The notes under the pieces are model-generated. The model did not search any database and was not told where the DNA came from. It was given only the letters and a program-made list of their open reading frames with translations. A stretch of 64,000 bases of DNA from Symbioplanes lichenis (lineage in GTDB: Bacteria > Actinomycetota > Actinomycetes > Mycobacteriales > Micromonosporaceae), in the NCBI RefSeq assembly GCF_030709675.1, contig NZ_JAUZQD010000017.1, positions 1-64,000 on the forward strand, read 5' to 3'. Below are positions 24,926-32,759 of this stretch, piece by piece. How positions within the stretch are numbered: the stretch's first letter is position 1; each line of letters opens with the position of its first letter. Both the position numbers and the translations under genes were made by a program.

Positions 24926-25969
24926 TCAGACCACCGCGACCGAGTCGAGGGCGGCCACGGCGGCTCCCCGCGCCCCGGCCATGTCGAGATCGGGGACCAG
25001 GGCGAAGGCGGCCGCGGCCTGCTGTTCCCGCCGCAACTGGGTGTGCTCGCGGACGGTGTTGAGGAACCACTGGCGGAAGTGCGGGGCGGCCTCGACCACT
25101 CCCCCGCCCAGGAAGTACGCGTCCGGATCCGTGAAGTTCGCCGCGATGGTGAACAGCGACCCGATCGCCTTGGCCTGCTGCCCGAAGACGGCGAGGGCGA
25201 GCGGGTCCTCCTTCTCGCCGTAGCCCCGCAACAGCTTGGCGGCCCGGTCGATCGGCTCGGCGGCGAGCGGGTGGTCCGGGAAGCGCGGCAGCCAGTACGG
25301 CAGCAGGTTCTTCTTGATCCCGGTCAGCGACGCGATGCTCTCCACGTCGCCGGTGAACCCGCAGTTGCACAGGGGCAGCGGCTGGTCGTCCTCGAGCACC
25401 CCGTGCAACGGGATCTGCACGTGACCCAGCTCGCCGGCCATGCCCGCGGCCCCGCTGACCACCTTGCCGTCCACGACCACCCCGCCGCCGAGGCCCGTGC
25501 CCACGATCGCCGCGACGGAGGATCGGTTCGCGGAGTCCGTACCGAAATGGCGGTTGTGGGCGAACAGAGCCGCCGCGTTGGCGTCGTTCAGATAGACGAC
25601 GGGCAGGCCGAGGCGCGCCTCGAGCGCGCCGCGGATGTCGAAGCCGTGCCACGAGACCTGGGAGAAGTTGGTCGAGCCCTTGGACGAGATGACGCCGTCG
25701 GCGCTGGCCGGGCCCGGGGTGTCCAGGCCCACCGCGCGCACCAGGCTCAGCGGCGTGCGGGTCAGCTCGAGGATGTCCTCGAACGCCTGGGCCAGCGACT
25801 CGACCGCCGACTCGGGCCCGTCCTGGACCCGGCTCGGGTTCTCGACCAGCCGGTCCACCAGGTAGCGCCCGGTGGCGTCCAGCACGGTCGCGTTGTTGCA
25901 GGTGCCGCCGTTGTCGAGACCCACCACGACCCAGGAGGAGGGGGTCCGCACCGCATCAAGACCATCCAC
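24926..25969 (-). CDS. ROK-family sugar kinase or regulator-like protein
   Basis: This 347-residue ROK protein has the phosphate loop VVVGLDNGGTCNNATVLD and the second glycine-rich loop IVGTGLGGGVVVDG, with the catalytic Asp in VVYLNDANAAALF. The zinc motif reads CNCGFTGDVES instead of CxCGxxGCxE, so one Cys is replaced by Asp. There is no N-terminal helix-turn-helix, so it is probably a kinase of glucose or a related sugar, not a repressor. The GTG at 25969 is preferred because TACGCT lies 7 nt before it; a GTG at 25951 is possible. It is divergent from the DUF1800 gene. Confidence 0.85.
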   Translation of the reverse strand: MDGLDAVRTPSSWVVVGLDNGGTCNNATVLDATGRYLVDRLVENPSRVQDGPESAVESLAQAFEDILELTRTPLSLVRAVGLDTPGPASADGVISSKGSTNFSQVSWHGFDIRGALEARLGLPVVYLNDANAAALFAHNRHFGTDSANRSSVAAIVGTGLGGGVVVDGKVVSGAAGMAGELGHVQIPLHGVLEDDQPLPLCNCGFTGDVESIASLTGIKKNLLPYWLPRFPDHPLAAEPIDRAAKLLRGYGEKEDPLALAVFGQQAKAIGSLFTIAANFTDPDAYFLGGGVVEAAPHFRQWFLNTVREHTQLRREQQAAAAFALVPDLDMAGARGAAVAALDSVAVV

Positions 25970-25976
25970 GATCCCG

Positions 25977-25982
25977 AGCGTA
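25977..25982 (-). promoter_or_regulatory. -10 box of leaderless ROK gene
   Basis: TACGCT on the minus strand lies 7 nt before the GTG at 25969. Confidence 0.45.
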
Positions 25983-26084
25983 CGACGGGAGCGCGCCGGA
26001 AGCGACGGGTGCGCGTGGATTGCGATGGGGAAGCGTTGGGGTGCAGGGTTGCTTCGATAAACCGCGGAAGCCGAACTGCCCGGC

Positions 26085-27572
26085 ATGCAGACGACTCGAC
26101 GTGCCGTTCTCGCCGGAGCCGCCGCCACCGCCGCCGCCGTGCTCATCCCCCAGTCGGTCGCCCTCGCGGCGGAGACCCCGGCCACGGACCCGATCCTGCA
26201 CCTGCTGCGCCGCGCGACGTTCGGCCCGACGCCCGCGAGCATCGCCGAGGCCACCAAGCTCGGCGTGGCCGGCTGGCTCGACAAGCAGCTGGCCCCGGCG
26301 ACGATCGCCGACACCCAGCTGGACGCGCTGCTCACCCGGCTGCCGCTGGCCAATGCCGACATCGCCACCGTACGCGCGAAGCTGCCCGTCCACTCGTACG
26401 ACGCCTTCGGTCAGCTGGGCCGCGCCGCCGTGGCCCGCGCGATCTGGAGCAACCGCCAGCTGTTCGAGGTGACGGCCGCGTTCTGGGCCAACCACCTGCA
26501 CATCGCCGCGCCCTCGAGTGGCGTGTGGGACAGCCGTTCCGACTACGACCGGGTGCTGCGCACGCACACGTTCGGCAAGTTCTCGGACATGCTCAAGGCG
26601 TCCGCCCGGCACCCCGCCATGCTCACGTACCTCGACAACCGCTCGAGCACCAAGACGCTGCCCAACGAGAACTACGCCCGCGAGGTCATGGAGCTGCACA
26701 CCGTCGGCCTGATCTACAGCGAGGCCGACGTGAAGGCGGCCGCCAAGCTGCTCACCGGGCTCACCGTGGGCTCGGCCGGCACGTACACCTACACCGCCGC
26801 CAAGCACATGACCGGCGCGGTCCAGATCCTCGGTTTCAGCCACGCCAACGCGACCGCGGAGGGCGGCGAGGCGGCGGCCCTGGCGTTCCTCGACTACCTG
26901 GCCACGCACCCCGCCACGGCCGAGCGGATCGCCACCAAGCTGTGCGTGCGGTTCGTCGCCGACGAGGCCCCGGCGACGCTGGTGGCCCGGCTGGCCAAGA
27001 TCTACCTCGACAACGGTACGGCCGTCGCCCCCGTGCTCAAGGCGCTGTTCACGTCGCCGGAGTTCGCCGCGGCGGCCGGGCAGAAGACGCGCACGCCGTT
27101 CGAGGATCTCGCGGCCTCCGTGCGTACCCTCGGGCTGGGTCCGGAGACCTCGGGCGTCGCCGGGCTGGACGCGCTCTACAACGCCCTGGTCAACGCCGGG
27201 AACGCGCCCTTCCGCTGGAGCCCGCCCAACGGCTTCCCCGACGTGGCCGCCGCGTGGGCCTCGCCGTCGGCGTTCCTGCTGCGCTGCAACAACCACCTGA
27301 ACCTGGCGACCGGCTGGTACTTCAAGCAGCTCACCCGGCCCGCCGACCTGCTCAAGTCGCTCGTGCCCGTCCTGCCCGCCACGTACGGCGCGCTAATCGA
27401 CGCGCTTGCCGTCCGCCTGGTCGGCGCGAAGTTGCCGGCCGATCACACCGCCGCCGTGCTCAGTGTCGCGCAGAAGCTGCCGACCAGTCCTCTGACCGCG
27501 TCCTCCGTCGCAAGCCACGTCCCCTATCTGGTGGCGCTGGTTCTCGACGCGCCCGCCTTCCAGCTGAGGTGA
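26085..27572 (+). CDS. DUF1800 domain protein, Tat-exported
   Basis: This 495-residue protein begins with a twin-arginine signal (MQTTRRAVLAGAAATAAAVL) and a DUF1800 domain. Family landmarks are HLLRRATFGPTPASI, FWANHLHI, REVMELHTVGL and, near the end, PFRWSPPNGFPDVAAAWASP. The activity of DUF1800 is not known. It is followed with a 5-bp gap by the DUF1501 gene, the usual partner in bacteria, so the two proteins probably act together outside the cell. Confidence 0.9.
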   Translation: MQTTRRAVLAGAAATAAAVLIPQSVALAAETPATDPILHLLRRATFGPTPASIAEATKLGVAGWLDKQLAPATIADTQLDALLTRLPLANADIATVRAKLPVHSYDAFGQLGRAAVARAIWSNRQLFEVTAAFWANHLHIAAPSSGVWDSRSDYDRVLRTHTFGKFSDMLKASARHPAMLTYLDNRSSTKTLPNENYAREVMELHTVGLIYSEADVKAAAKLLTGLTVGSAGTYTYTAAKHMTGAVQILGFSHANATAEGGEAAALAFLDYLATHPATAERIATKLCVRFVADEAPATLVARLAKIYLDNGTAVAPVLKALFTSPEFAAAAGQKTRTPFEDLAASVRTLGLGPETSGVAGLDALYNALVNAGNAPFRWSPPNGFPDVAAAWASPSAFLLRCNNHLNLATGWYFKQLTRPADLLKSLVPVLPATYGALIDALAVRLVGAKLPADHTAAVLSVAQKLPTSPLTASSVASHVPYLVALVLDAPAFQLR

Positions 27573-27577
27573 TCTCT

Positions 27578-28834
27578 GTGAGTTGCTGTGACTTCCTCTC
27601 CTCCCGCCGCACGTTGCTGAAGCGCACCGCCGTGGCCGGTGGGGCGGCCGCGCTCACCGGGCTGGTCGGCGAGGGGCTGTCGACCCGGCTGGCGTTCGCC
27701 GCGGGCACGTACACGGCTGACACATTGATCGTCCTGTCGCTGCGCGGCGGCTTCGACGGCCTGAGCGCGATCGCGCCGATCGGCGACGCCGGCTACTACA
27801 AGGCCCGGCCCACGATCGCGCTGCCCAAGAGCCAGGCGATCGGCGGCAACGAGATGTTCGGCCTGCACCCGGCCCTCGCGCCGCTGCTGCCCATGTGGAA
27901 GAGCGGCACGCTCGGCGCCGTGCACGCGGTGGGCCAGCCCAACCCGACGCGCTCGCACTTCGCGGCGATGGAGGAGATGGAGCGGGCCGCCGCCGGCACC
28001 TCCCTGCGTACGGGCTGGCTCGACCGCATGCTCGGCATGACCGGCGCCACGGGACCCCTCGCCGGGGTCTCGCTCGGCGGCGCGATGCCCACCCGCCTGT
28101 TCGCCGGGCCGTCGGCCGACGTGTCCATGGCCTCCGTCGACGGCTTCACGCTGGCCGGCGAGAGCGCCAAGCGCCCGATGGCCGCGGCCCTGCGCAGCAT
28201 GTACGCCACCGCGCCCGCCCCGCTCGCCGGCCCGGCCCTCGCCGCCGACGCCGCCCTGACCGCCACCACGTCGATCCGCGCGACCGCCTACGCGCCCGCC
28301 AACGGCGCCGTCTATCCCAAGACCGAACTGGGCGCCGCCCTGCGCGACGTGGCCCGCCTGGTCAAGGCCGACGTGGGCCTGGCCGCGGCCGCCGTCGACT
28401 CCGGCGACTGGGACATGCACGAGGGGCTGGGCACTGCCACCAAGGGCCAGCGCATGTACGACAACCTGGCCGAGGTGGCCGAGGCCCTGGCCGCCTTCGC
28501 CACCGACCTCGGCCCGGCCGGCATGAACAAGGTCACGCTGGTGACGGTCAGCGAGTTCGGCCGGCGCGTCGCGGAGAACGCCAGCCGCGGCGTCGACCAC
28601 GGCCACGGCAACGCCATGCTGCTGATGGGCGGCGGGGTCCGGGGTGGCACGGTCTACTCGCAGTGGCCGACCCTCGCCCCGGCCGCCCTGGCCGACGGCG
28701 ACCTGGCCGCCACGACCGACTACCGCGCGGTGATCGGCGAGATCCTCCAGCAGCGCTGCGGCTTCGGCGCACTGACCGACGTCTTCCCCGGCGTCAAGCC
28801 GTCGTCGTTCGGGCTGGCCGCGGCTCGCTCATGA
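27578..28834 (+). CDS. DUF1501 domain protein, Tat-exported
   Basis: This 418-residue protein has a twin-arginine signal (SSRRTLLKRTAVAGGAAALT, then ALTGLVGEG...FA) and a DUF1501 domain, which resembles the alkaline phosphatase/sulfatase fold. Seen motifs are LIVLSLRGGFDGLSAIAP, FGLHPALAPLLPMW, SRSHFAAMEEME-like sequence (NPTRSHFAAMEEME) and TVSEFGRRVAENASRGVDHG. A GTG at 27569 overlaps the DUF1800 stop, but the GTG at 27578 has a TGAGGTGA ribosome-binding site at the right distance and is chosen. The pair is probably one operon. Confidence 0.9.
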   Translation: MSCCDFLSSRRTLLKRTAVAGGAAALTGLVGEGLSTRLAFAAGTYTADTLIVLSLRGGFDGLSAIAPIGDAGYYKARPTIALPKSQAIGGNEMFGLHPALAPLLPMWKSGTLGAVHAVGQPNPTRSHFAAMEEMERAAAGTSLRTGWLDRMLGMTGATGPLAGVSLGGAMPTRLFAGPSADVSMASVDGFTLAGESAKRPMAAALRSMYATAPAPLAGPALAADAALTATTSIRATAYAPANGAVYPKTELGAALRDVARLVKADVGLAAAAVDSGDWDMHEGLGTATKGQRMYDNLAEVAEALAAFATDLGPAGMNKVTLVTVSEFGRRVAENASRGVDHGHGNAMLLMGGGVRGGTVYSQWPTLAPAALADGDLAATTDYRAVIGEILQQRCGFGALTDVFPGVKPSSFGLAAARS

Positions 28835-28922
28835 GCGTCTGGGTGCCCAGCACCGTCGCCAGCCGTAGTCGCTCGGCGCCGCAGGGACCGGTCGGCCGGA
28901 CAGCGGGCCGGCGCGTCGCGCC

Positions 28923-28928
28923 TACCCT
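28923..28928 (+). promoter_or_regulatory. -10 box before a short ORF
   Basis: TACCCT ends 8 nt before the ATG at 28937, the same arrangement as the other leaderless genes here. Confidence 0.35.
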
Positions 28929-28936
28929 CCGTCCCC

Positions 28937-29002
28937 ATGCGCGACCCCGAGTACGCCGCCCGCTACATGGCCGAGACCCGGGCACTCCTCACGACGCCGT
29001 GA
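28937..29002 (+). CDS. Possible truncated 21-codon ORF
   Basis: This 21-residue ORF (MRDPEYAARYMAETRALLTT, then P and stop) looks like the N-terminus of a normal globular protein and has a leaderless-type -10 box. It ends within the last codons of the convergent response-regulator gene, overlapping by 14 bp. No longer frame continues. It may be the start of a gene whose body was deleted, or a chance ORF. Confidence 0.3.
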   Translation: MRDPEYAARYMAETRALLTTP

Positions 29003-29597
29003 TCAGGCCGGCCTCGTACGCGGCGATGACCAGCTGGGCGCGGTCACGGGCGTGCAGCTTGCTGAGCAGGCGACCGATGTGGGTCTTCACCGTGCCCCGG
29101 GTGATGTGCAGCTCGCGGGCCAGCTCCGCGTTGGACCGGCCCCGGGCGATCAGTACGAGCACCTCGCGTTCGCGCTCGGTCAGCAAGCCGAGCAGCGGGC
29201 GGCAGGCGGTCCCCGGGGCGAGCAGTGTCTGGCCCCCGGCCACCGCGCGCACGGCGTCGAGCAAGGCGGCGGCGCTGACATCTTTGACGAGGAAGCCGCT
29301 GGCCCCCGCCTGCACCGCCGCGTGCACGTAGTCGTCGAGGTCGAAGGTCGTCAGGATGATCACCCGGGGCAGCGGTCCGGCGGCGGTGAGGCGCCGGGTG
29401 GCCTCGAGGCCGTCGAGGCGGGGCAGGCGGATGTCCATGAGCACGACGTCCGGCCGGCAGGCCCGGCCGGCCGTGACCGCTTCGAGGCCGTCGCCCGCCT
29501 CGCCGACGACCACGAAATCCGGCGAGCTCTCGAACAGCAGCCGGAAGCTGTTCCGCACCACCGTGTGATCGTCGGCCAGCAGCACCCGGATGCTCAT
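28989..29597 (-). CDS. NarL/LuxR-type response regulator
   Basis: This 202-residue response regulator has a receiver domain (MSIRVLLADDHTVVRNSFRL, phospho-Asp in DVVLMDIRLPRLDG, conserved Thr in VIILTTFDLDD, Lys in GFLVKDVS) and a C-terminal LuxR helix-turn-helix (LTEREREVLVLIARGRSNAE, then ITRGTVKTHIGRLLSKL). The ATG at 29597 overlaps the stop of the kinase by the ATGA arrangement in the kinase's expected frame. As the sequence stands, a frameshift leaves the kinase open into this gene. It should pair with the adjacent kinase; the target may be the divergent membrane protein at 30515. Confidence 0.92.
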   Translation of the reverse strand: MSIRVLLADDHTVVRNSFRLLFESSPDFVVVGEAGDGLEAVTAGRACRPDVVLMDIRLPRLDGLEATRRLTAAGPLPRVIILTTFDLDDYVHAAVQAGASGFLVKDVSAAALLDAVRAVAGGQTLLAPGTACRPLLGLLTEREREVLVLIARGRSNAELARELHITRGTVKTHIGRLLSKLHARDRAQLVIAAYEAGLITAS

Positions 29598-30428
29598 GAC
29601 GCGTACGGCAGGGTCACCGGGCCGGCTTTGCCGCGGTTGTACGGCAGGGTCGCCGTCACTGAGAAGCCGCCGCGATCGTGGGGGGCCGGCGCTGAGCGTC
29701 CCGCCGTAGAGGGCCACCCGCTCCCGCATGCCCGTCAGCCCGTGCCCGGCCCGCGGCTCGCGCGGCGCGTCCCGGCCGTCATCGGTGACCTCGACGGCGA
29801 GCCCGTTCTCCCGGGTGAACACGGCCACCCGGCACGACCCGGCCGCCGCGTGCCGCACGACGTTGGTGAGGGCTTCCTGCACGATCCGGTACGCCGTCAG
29901 GGCCACCGCCTCGGGCACAGCGTCCTCCGCCCGTACGTCCAGAGTGGTCTCGACGCCCGCGGCCCGCGCCGAGTCACACAGTGCCCCGAGCTGCGCGAGC
30001 CCCGGCACCGGCTCCAAGCCCGGCTTGAACGTGTTCAGCAGCCGGCGTGTCTCCTCGAGCGCGGCCCGGCTGATCTCCTCGATGTCGGTCAGCGCGGCCT
30101 GCACCTGGTCGGGCCGCGTCGCCGCGACATGGTTGGCGACGGTCGCCTTCACCGCGATCACGCTCATGCTGTGCCCGACGATGTCGTGCAGGTCCCGCGC
30201 GATCCGCAACCGCTCGTCCGCGACGGCCGCCCGGGCCCGCTGCGCCGCGACCTCCCGCCGCCACCGCACGACGGCACCGGCCACCCAGCCCGCGACGAGG
30301 AACACCACCGTCTCGTCCAGCGCGTGGACGACCGGCGTCACAGCCAGGCTGCCGGCCAGCGCGAAGATGCTGGGCGTGGTGGCGAGGATCAGCGCCAGCC
30401 CGGCGGCCGGCCACACATCAACCCTCAC
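29594..30428 (-). pseudogene. NarL-type sensor histidine kinase with a probable 1-nt frameshift
   Basis: About 277 residues when corrected. Two transmembrane helices precede the dimerisation box RIARDLHDIVGHSMSVIAVK (phospho-His) and the ATPase N-box EALTNVVRHAA and GHGLTGMRERVALYGGTLSAGP. After GTLSAGP the given sequence reads out of frame, into a fusion with the response regulator. Removing one G from the run of six G at 29680-29685 restores the normal end HDRGGFSVTATLPYNRGKAG and a stop that overlaps the regulator's ATG as ATGA. So the gene is either broken, miscalled by one base, or read by frameshifting. The GTG start follows an in-frame TAG by three codons, and the sensor part is short. 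Confidence 0.8.
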
Positions 30429-30514
30429 GGCTGCACGCTAACCCCGCGCGACCCCCTGACGCGTCTGCCCACGGTCCGATGTGTACGCCGCCCCGCCGCG
30501 CCAGGGTGGCCGCC

Positions 30515-31219
30515 ATGACCTACTCGTTCCCCGGGCGCTGGCTCGGCGGCTCCGCGCTGGTGCTCGGTCCCGTGCTCGTGCTGGCCGGCGTCCTGCTCCG
30601 GATCCGGTTCGGCTTCTTCTTCCCGGCACAGTTGGCGGCGTACGCGGCGCACCCGCAGTTGATCGTCACGGCCATGAGTCTGTTCACCGGCGGGATGCTG
30701 GTGCTCGCCCCCGCAGTGCTCCTGCTGGGACGCATGATCGGGGTTCACCGGCCCCGCTGGGCAGCCTGGGGCACGGGCCTGGTCCTGCTGGGCCTGTTCA
30801 CCCGGACCTTCCACGGCGGCATCGACCACCTGGCGTACCAGCTCGTCCGCGTCCAGGGCCCCGCCACCGCCGTCCAAGCGGTCGCCGGCAGCTACGGCGC
30901 GTGGCACCTCTACCGCATGCCGGCGCTGGCCGTGGTCACCGGCTGGGTGGTGCTGGCGGCGGGCGCCTGGCGGTCGGGCGTGCTGCCGCTGTGGCGCGCG
31001 ATCGCCCTGGCCCTGATGTCGGCGCTGGCCCTGGGCACCCTCAAGGGCACCCAGGTGCCGCAGTCGTTGATCGCCGTGGGCGGCCTGTGCGTGGCCCTCG
31101 TCCCGCTGGGCGTGACGGTGCTGCTGACCGGCCCACGCCCGTCCGGCCGGGCCGCCACCGTAGCCGCCCTGGTCGTCGCGGCGCTCACCCTCCTGTACTT
31201 CTTCGGCCCCGAAGGCTGA
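30515..31219 (+). CDS. Multi-pass membrane protein of unknown function
   Basis: This 234-residue protein has about six or seven transmembrane helices (for example LVLGPVLVLAGVLLRI, GWVVLAAGAWRSG and AATVAALVVAALTLLYFF at the C-terminus). I do not recognise a characterised family. It is divergent from the kinase/regulator pair with under 90 bp between them, a layout that often means the regulator controls it. The ATG at 30515 follows CAGGGTGG. Confidence 0.7.
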   Translation: MTYSFPGRWLGGSALVLGPVLVLAGVLLRIRFGFFFPAQLAAYAAHPQLIVTAMSLFTGGMLVLAPAVLLLGRMIGVHRPRWAAWGTGLVLLGLFTRTFHGGIDHLAYQLVRVQGPATAVQAVAGSYGAWHLYRMPALAVVTGWVVLAAGAWRSGVLPLWRAIALALMSALALGTLKGTQVPQSLIAVGGLCVALVPLGVTVLLTGPRPSGRAATVAALVVAALTLLYFFGPEG

Positions 31220-31259
31220 GCCGAGCCTCGCCGATCTGCTGAAGCACGGCTCGTCATGG

Positions 31260-32759
31260 TCAGCAGGCCTGCGCGGGGGTGCCGGGGTAGCGGCGGTCCA
31301 TGAACTCCACCTTGGCCTCCGGGAGCAGGGTGATGATGGGGACGGCCTTGTTGACGGCGTCGCCCCGGCGGCCGGGTTCGGTGGCGAAGGCGACCGGGCC
31401 GGCCGCGCCGCAGTACGGGTCGCCCGTGGTGATCTGGCTGAAGCCGTTGACCAGGGAGCCCAGGGACGGGGGGCTGCCCGCGGCGGCCACCGAGCGGATC
31501 GCGCGGACGGTGACCGAGACGGCGTCGTAGGACATCATGGCGATGCCGTCGCGGTAGTCGAGGCCCACGTGGCCGGCGCGGTCCGCGATCCAGTCCTGGA
31601 GGGTTTCGAGGGCGGCCGGGCGTACGGGTGAGTCTCGCCACTCGTCGGGGTGGGCGAGGCCGGTCATGAAGAGCGAGAAGACGCCGCGGCCCAGGGCGGC
31701 GCGCAGGGCGGGGTCGGTGCTGTCGATCAGGTCGCTGGCGTCGTCGCCGGTGAGGACGGTGACGCGGCCGGGGCGGGCGCAGGCGGTGCCGAGCTCGACG
31801 AGGAAGACGCGCAGGTGGGCGGAGCGGGCGGCGAAGTAGACGGCCACCGGATCGGGGCGGCTGCAGACCTCGCGGGCGATCGCCGCGACGGCTTCGGTCC
31901 AGCCCAGGGCCGTGGGGTCGAAGGAACGGGTGGCGTACCCGTCGACCTTGCTCTCGAAGGCGGTGCGCAGCTGGCGGACGTACGCGTCGCCCGGGTCCTC
32001 CGCCACGGCCAGGTAGGTCTGCTCCTTCGGGTCGTGCCGGCGGGTGGCCAGGAAGGACAGCAGCACCTTCACCTCGTCGGAGTTGTCCGGGCCGACCCGG
32101 TAGAGGTGCGGGAAGTCGTGGCCGTTCAGGTCGTCGGCGGTGATCGTGGAGCCGACCATCGGCAGCTCGGCGTCGGAGAGGACCCGGGCGAGGCGCTTGG
32201 TGTTCTCGAGGCTGGCGCCGAGCCCGGCCACGGCGGTGATGCGGTCCTCCTCGCGCCGGTCGAGCAGCTGGTCCGCCACGGTGCGCCAGGCCTGCCCCTG
32301 GCGGCCGATGTTGGCGACGAAGAGCTTCAGCTTCGGTGTGCCGTCGCCGTTGTTGCCGGCGTTGGCCTGCGCCTGGGCCGCGTACGCGCCGGCCAGCTGG
32401 TGGACGATGTGCTCGTCGCTGACCACCCCCTGGCCGGCCCACGGCATGGGCAGGACGAGCACGATCGTCCGGTAGGAGGGGTCGTCGACCGCCTCGTTCT
32501 CCGCCGCGATCAGCCGCTGGAAGTCGAGCAGCCCGGGCACCTCGCCCGAGGCGCCCAGCGTGAACAGGTAGCCGCCGTCCGAGACGCCGACGCACTCGGC
32601 CGGGTCGTCGTCGGTGCGGGCGATCGCGCGGCCGTCGCAGTGGGCGGCATTCCAGCGCAGGACCAGCACGAGCCCGGCGACCGCGAACACGGCGAGCACC
32701 GCGCCGGCGGCCAGCAGCGGGCGCAGCCACTTGTTGCGCGGGACGATCTGGCTGGTCAT
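31260..32759 (-). CDS. Membrane-anchored periplasmic-binding-protein-like receptor
   Basis: This 499-residue protein has a short cytoplasmic N-terminus, one transmembrane helix (about residues 14-35, LLAAGAVLAVFAVAGLVLVL) without a lipobox, and an extracellular type I periplasmic-binding domain like branched-chain amino-acid receptors. Typical parts are KLKLFVANIGRQGQAWRTVA, AVAGLGASLENTKRLARVLS, ELPMVGSTITADDL and HLYRVGPDNSDEV. Transport is unlikely because no permease is near. Its ATG overlaps the stop of the upstream NTPase gene (ATGA), so the two are translationally coupled. I infer a ligand-sensing receptor for the NTPase. Confidence 0.8.
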   Translation of the reverse strand: MTSQIVPRNKWLRPLLAAGAVLAVFAVAGLVLVLRWNAAHCDGRAIARTDDDPAECVGVSDGGYLFTLGASGEVPGLLDFQRLIAAENEAVDDPSYRTIVLVLPMPWAGQGVVSDEHIVHQLAGAYAAQAQANAGNNGDGTPKLKLFVANIGRQGQAWRTVADQLLDRREEDRITAVAGLGASLENTKRLARVLSDAELPMVGSTITADDLNGHDFPHLYRVGPDNSDEVKVLLSFLATRRHDPKEQTYLAVAEDPGDAYVRQLRTAFESKVDGYATRSFDPTALGWTEAVAAIAREVCSRPDPVAVYFAARSAHLRVFLVELGTACARPGRVTVLTGDDASDLIDSTDPALRAALGRGVFSLFMTGLAHPDEWRDSPVRPAALETLQDWIADRAGHVGLDYRDGIAMMSYDAVSVTVRAIRSVAAAGSPPSLGSLVNGFSQITTGDPYCGAAGPVAFATEPGRRGDAVNKAVPIITLLPEAKVEFMDRRYPGTPAQAC

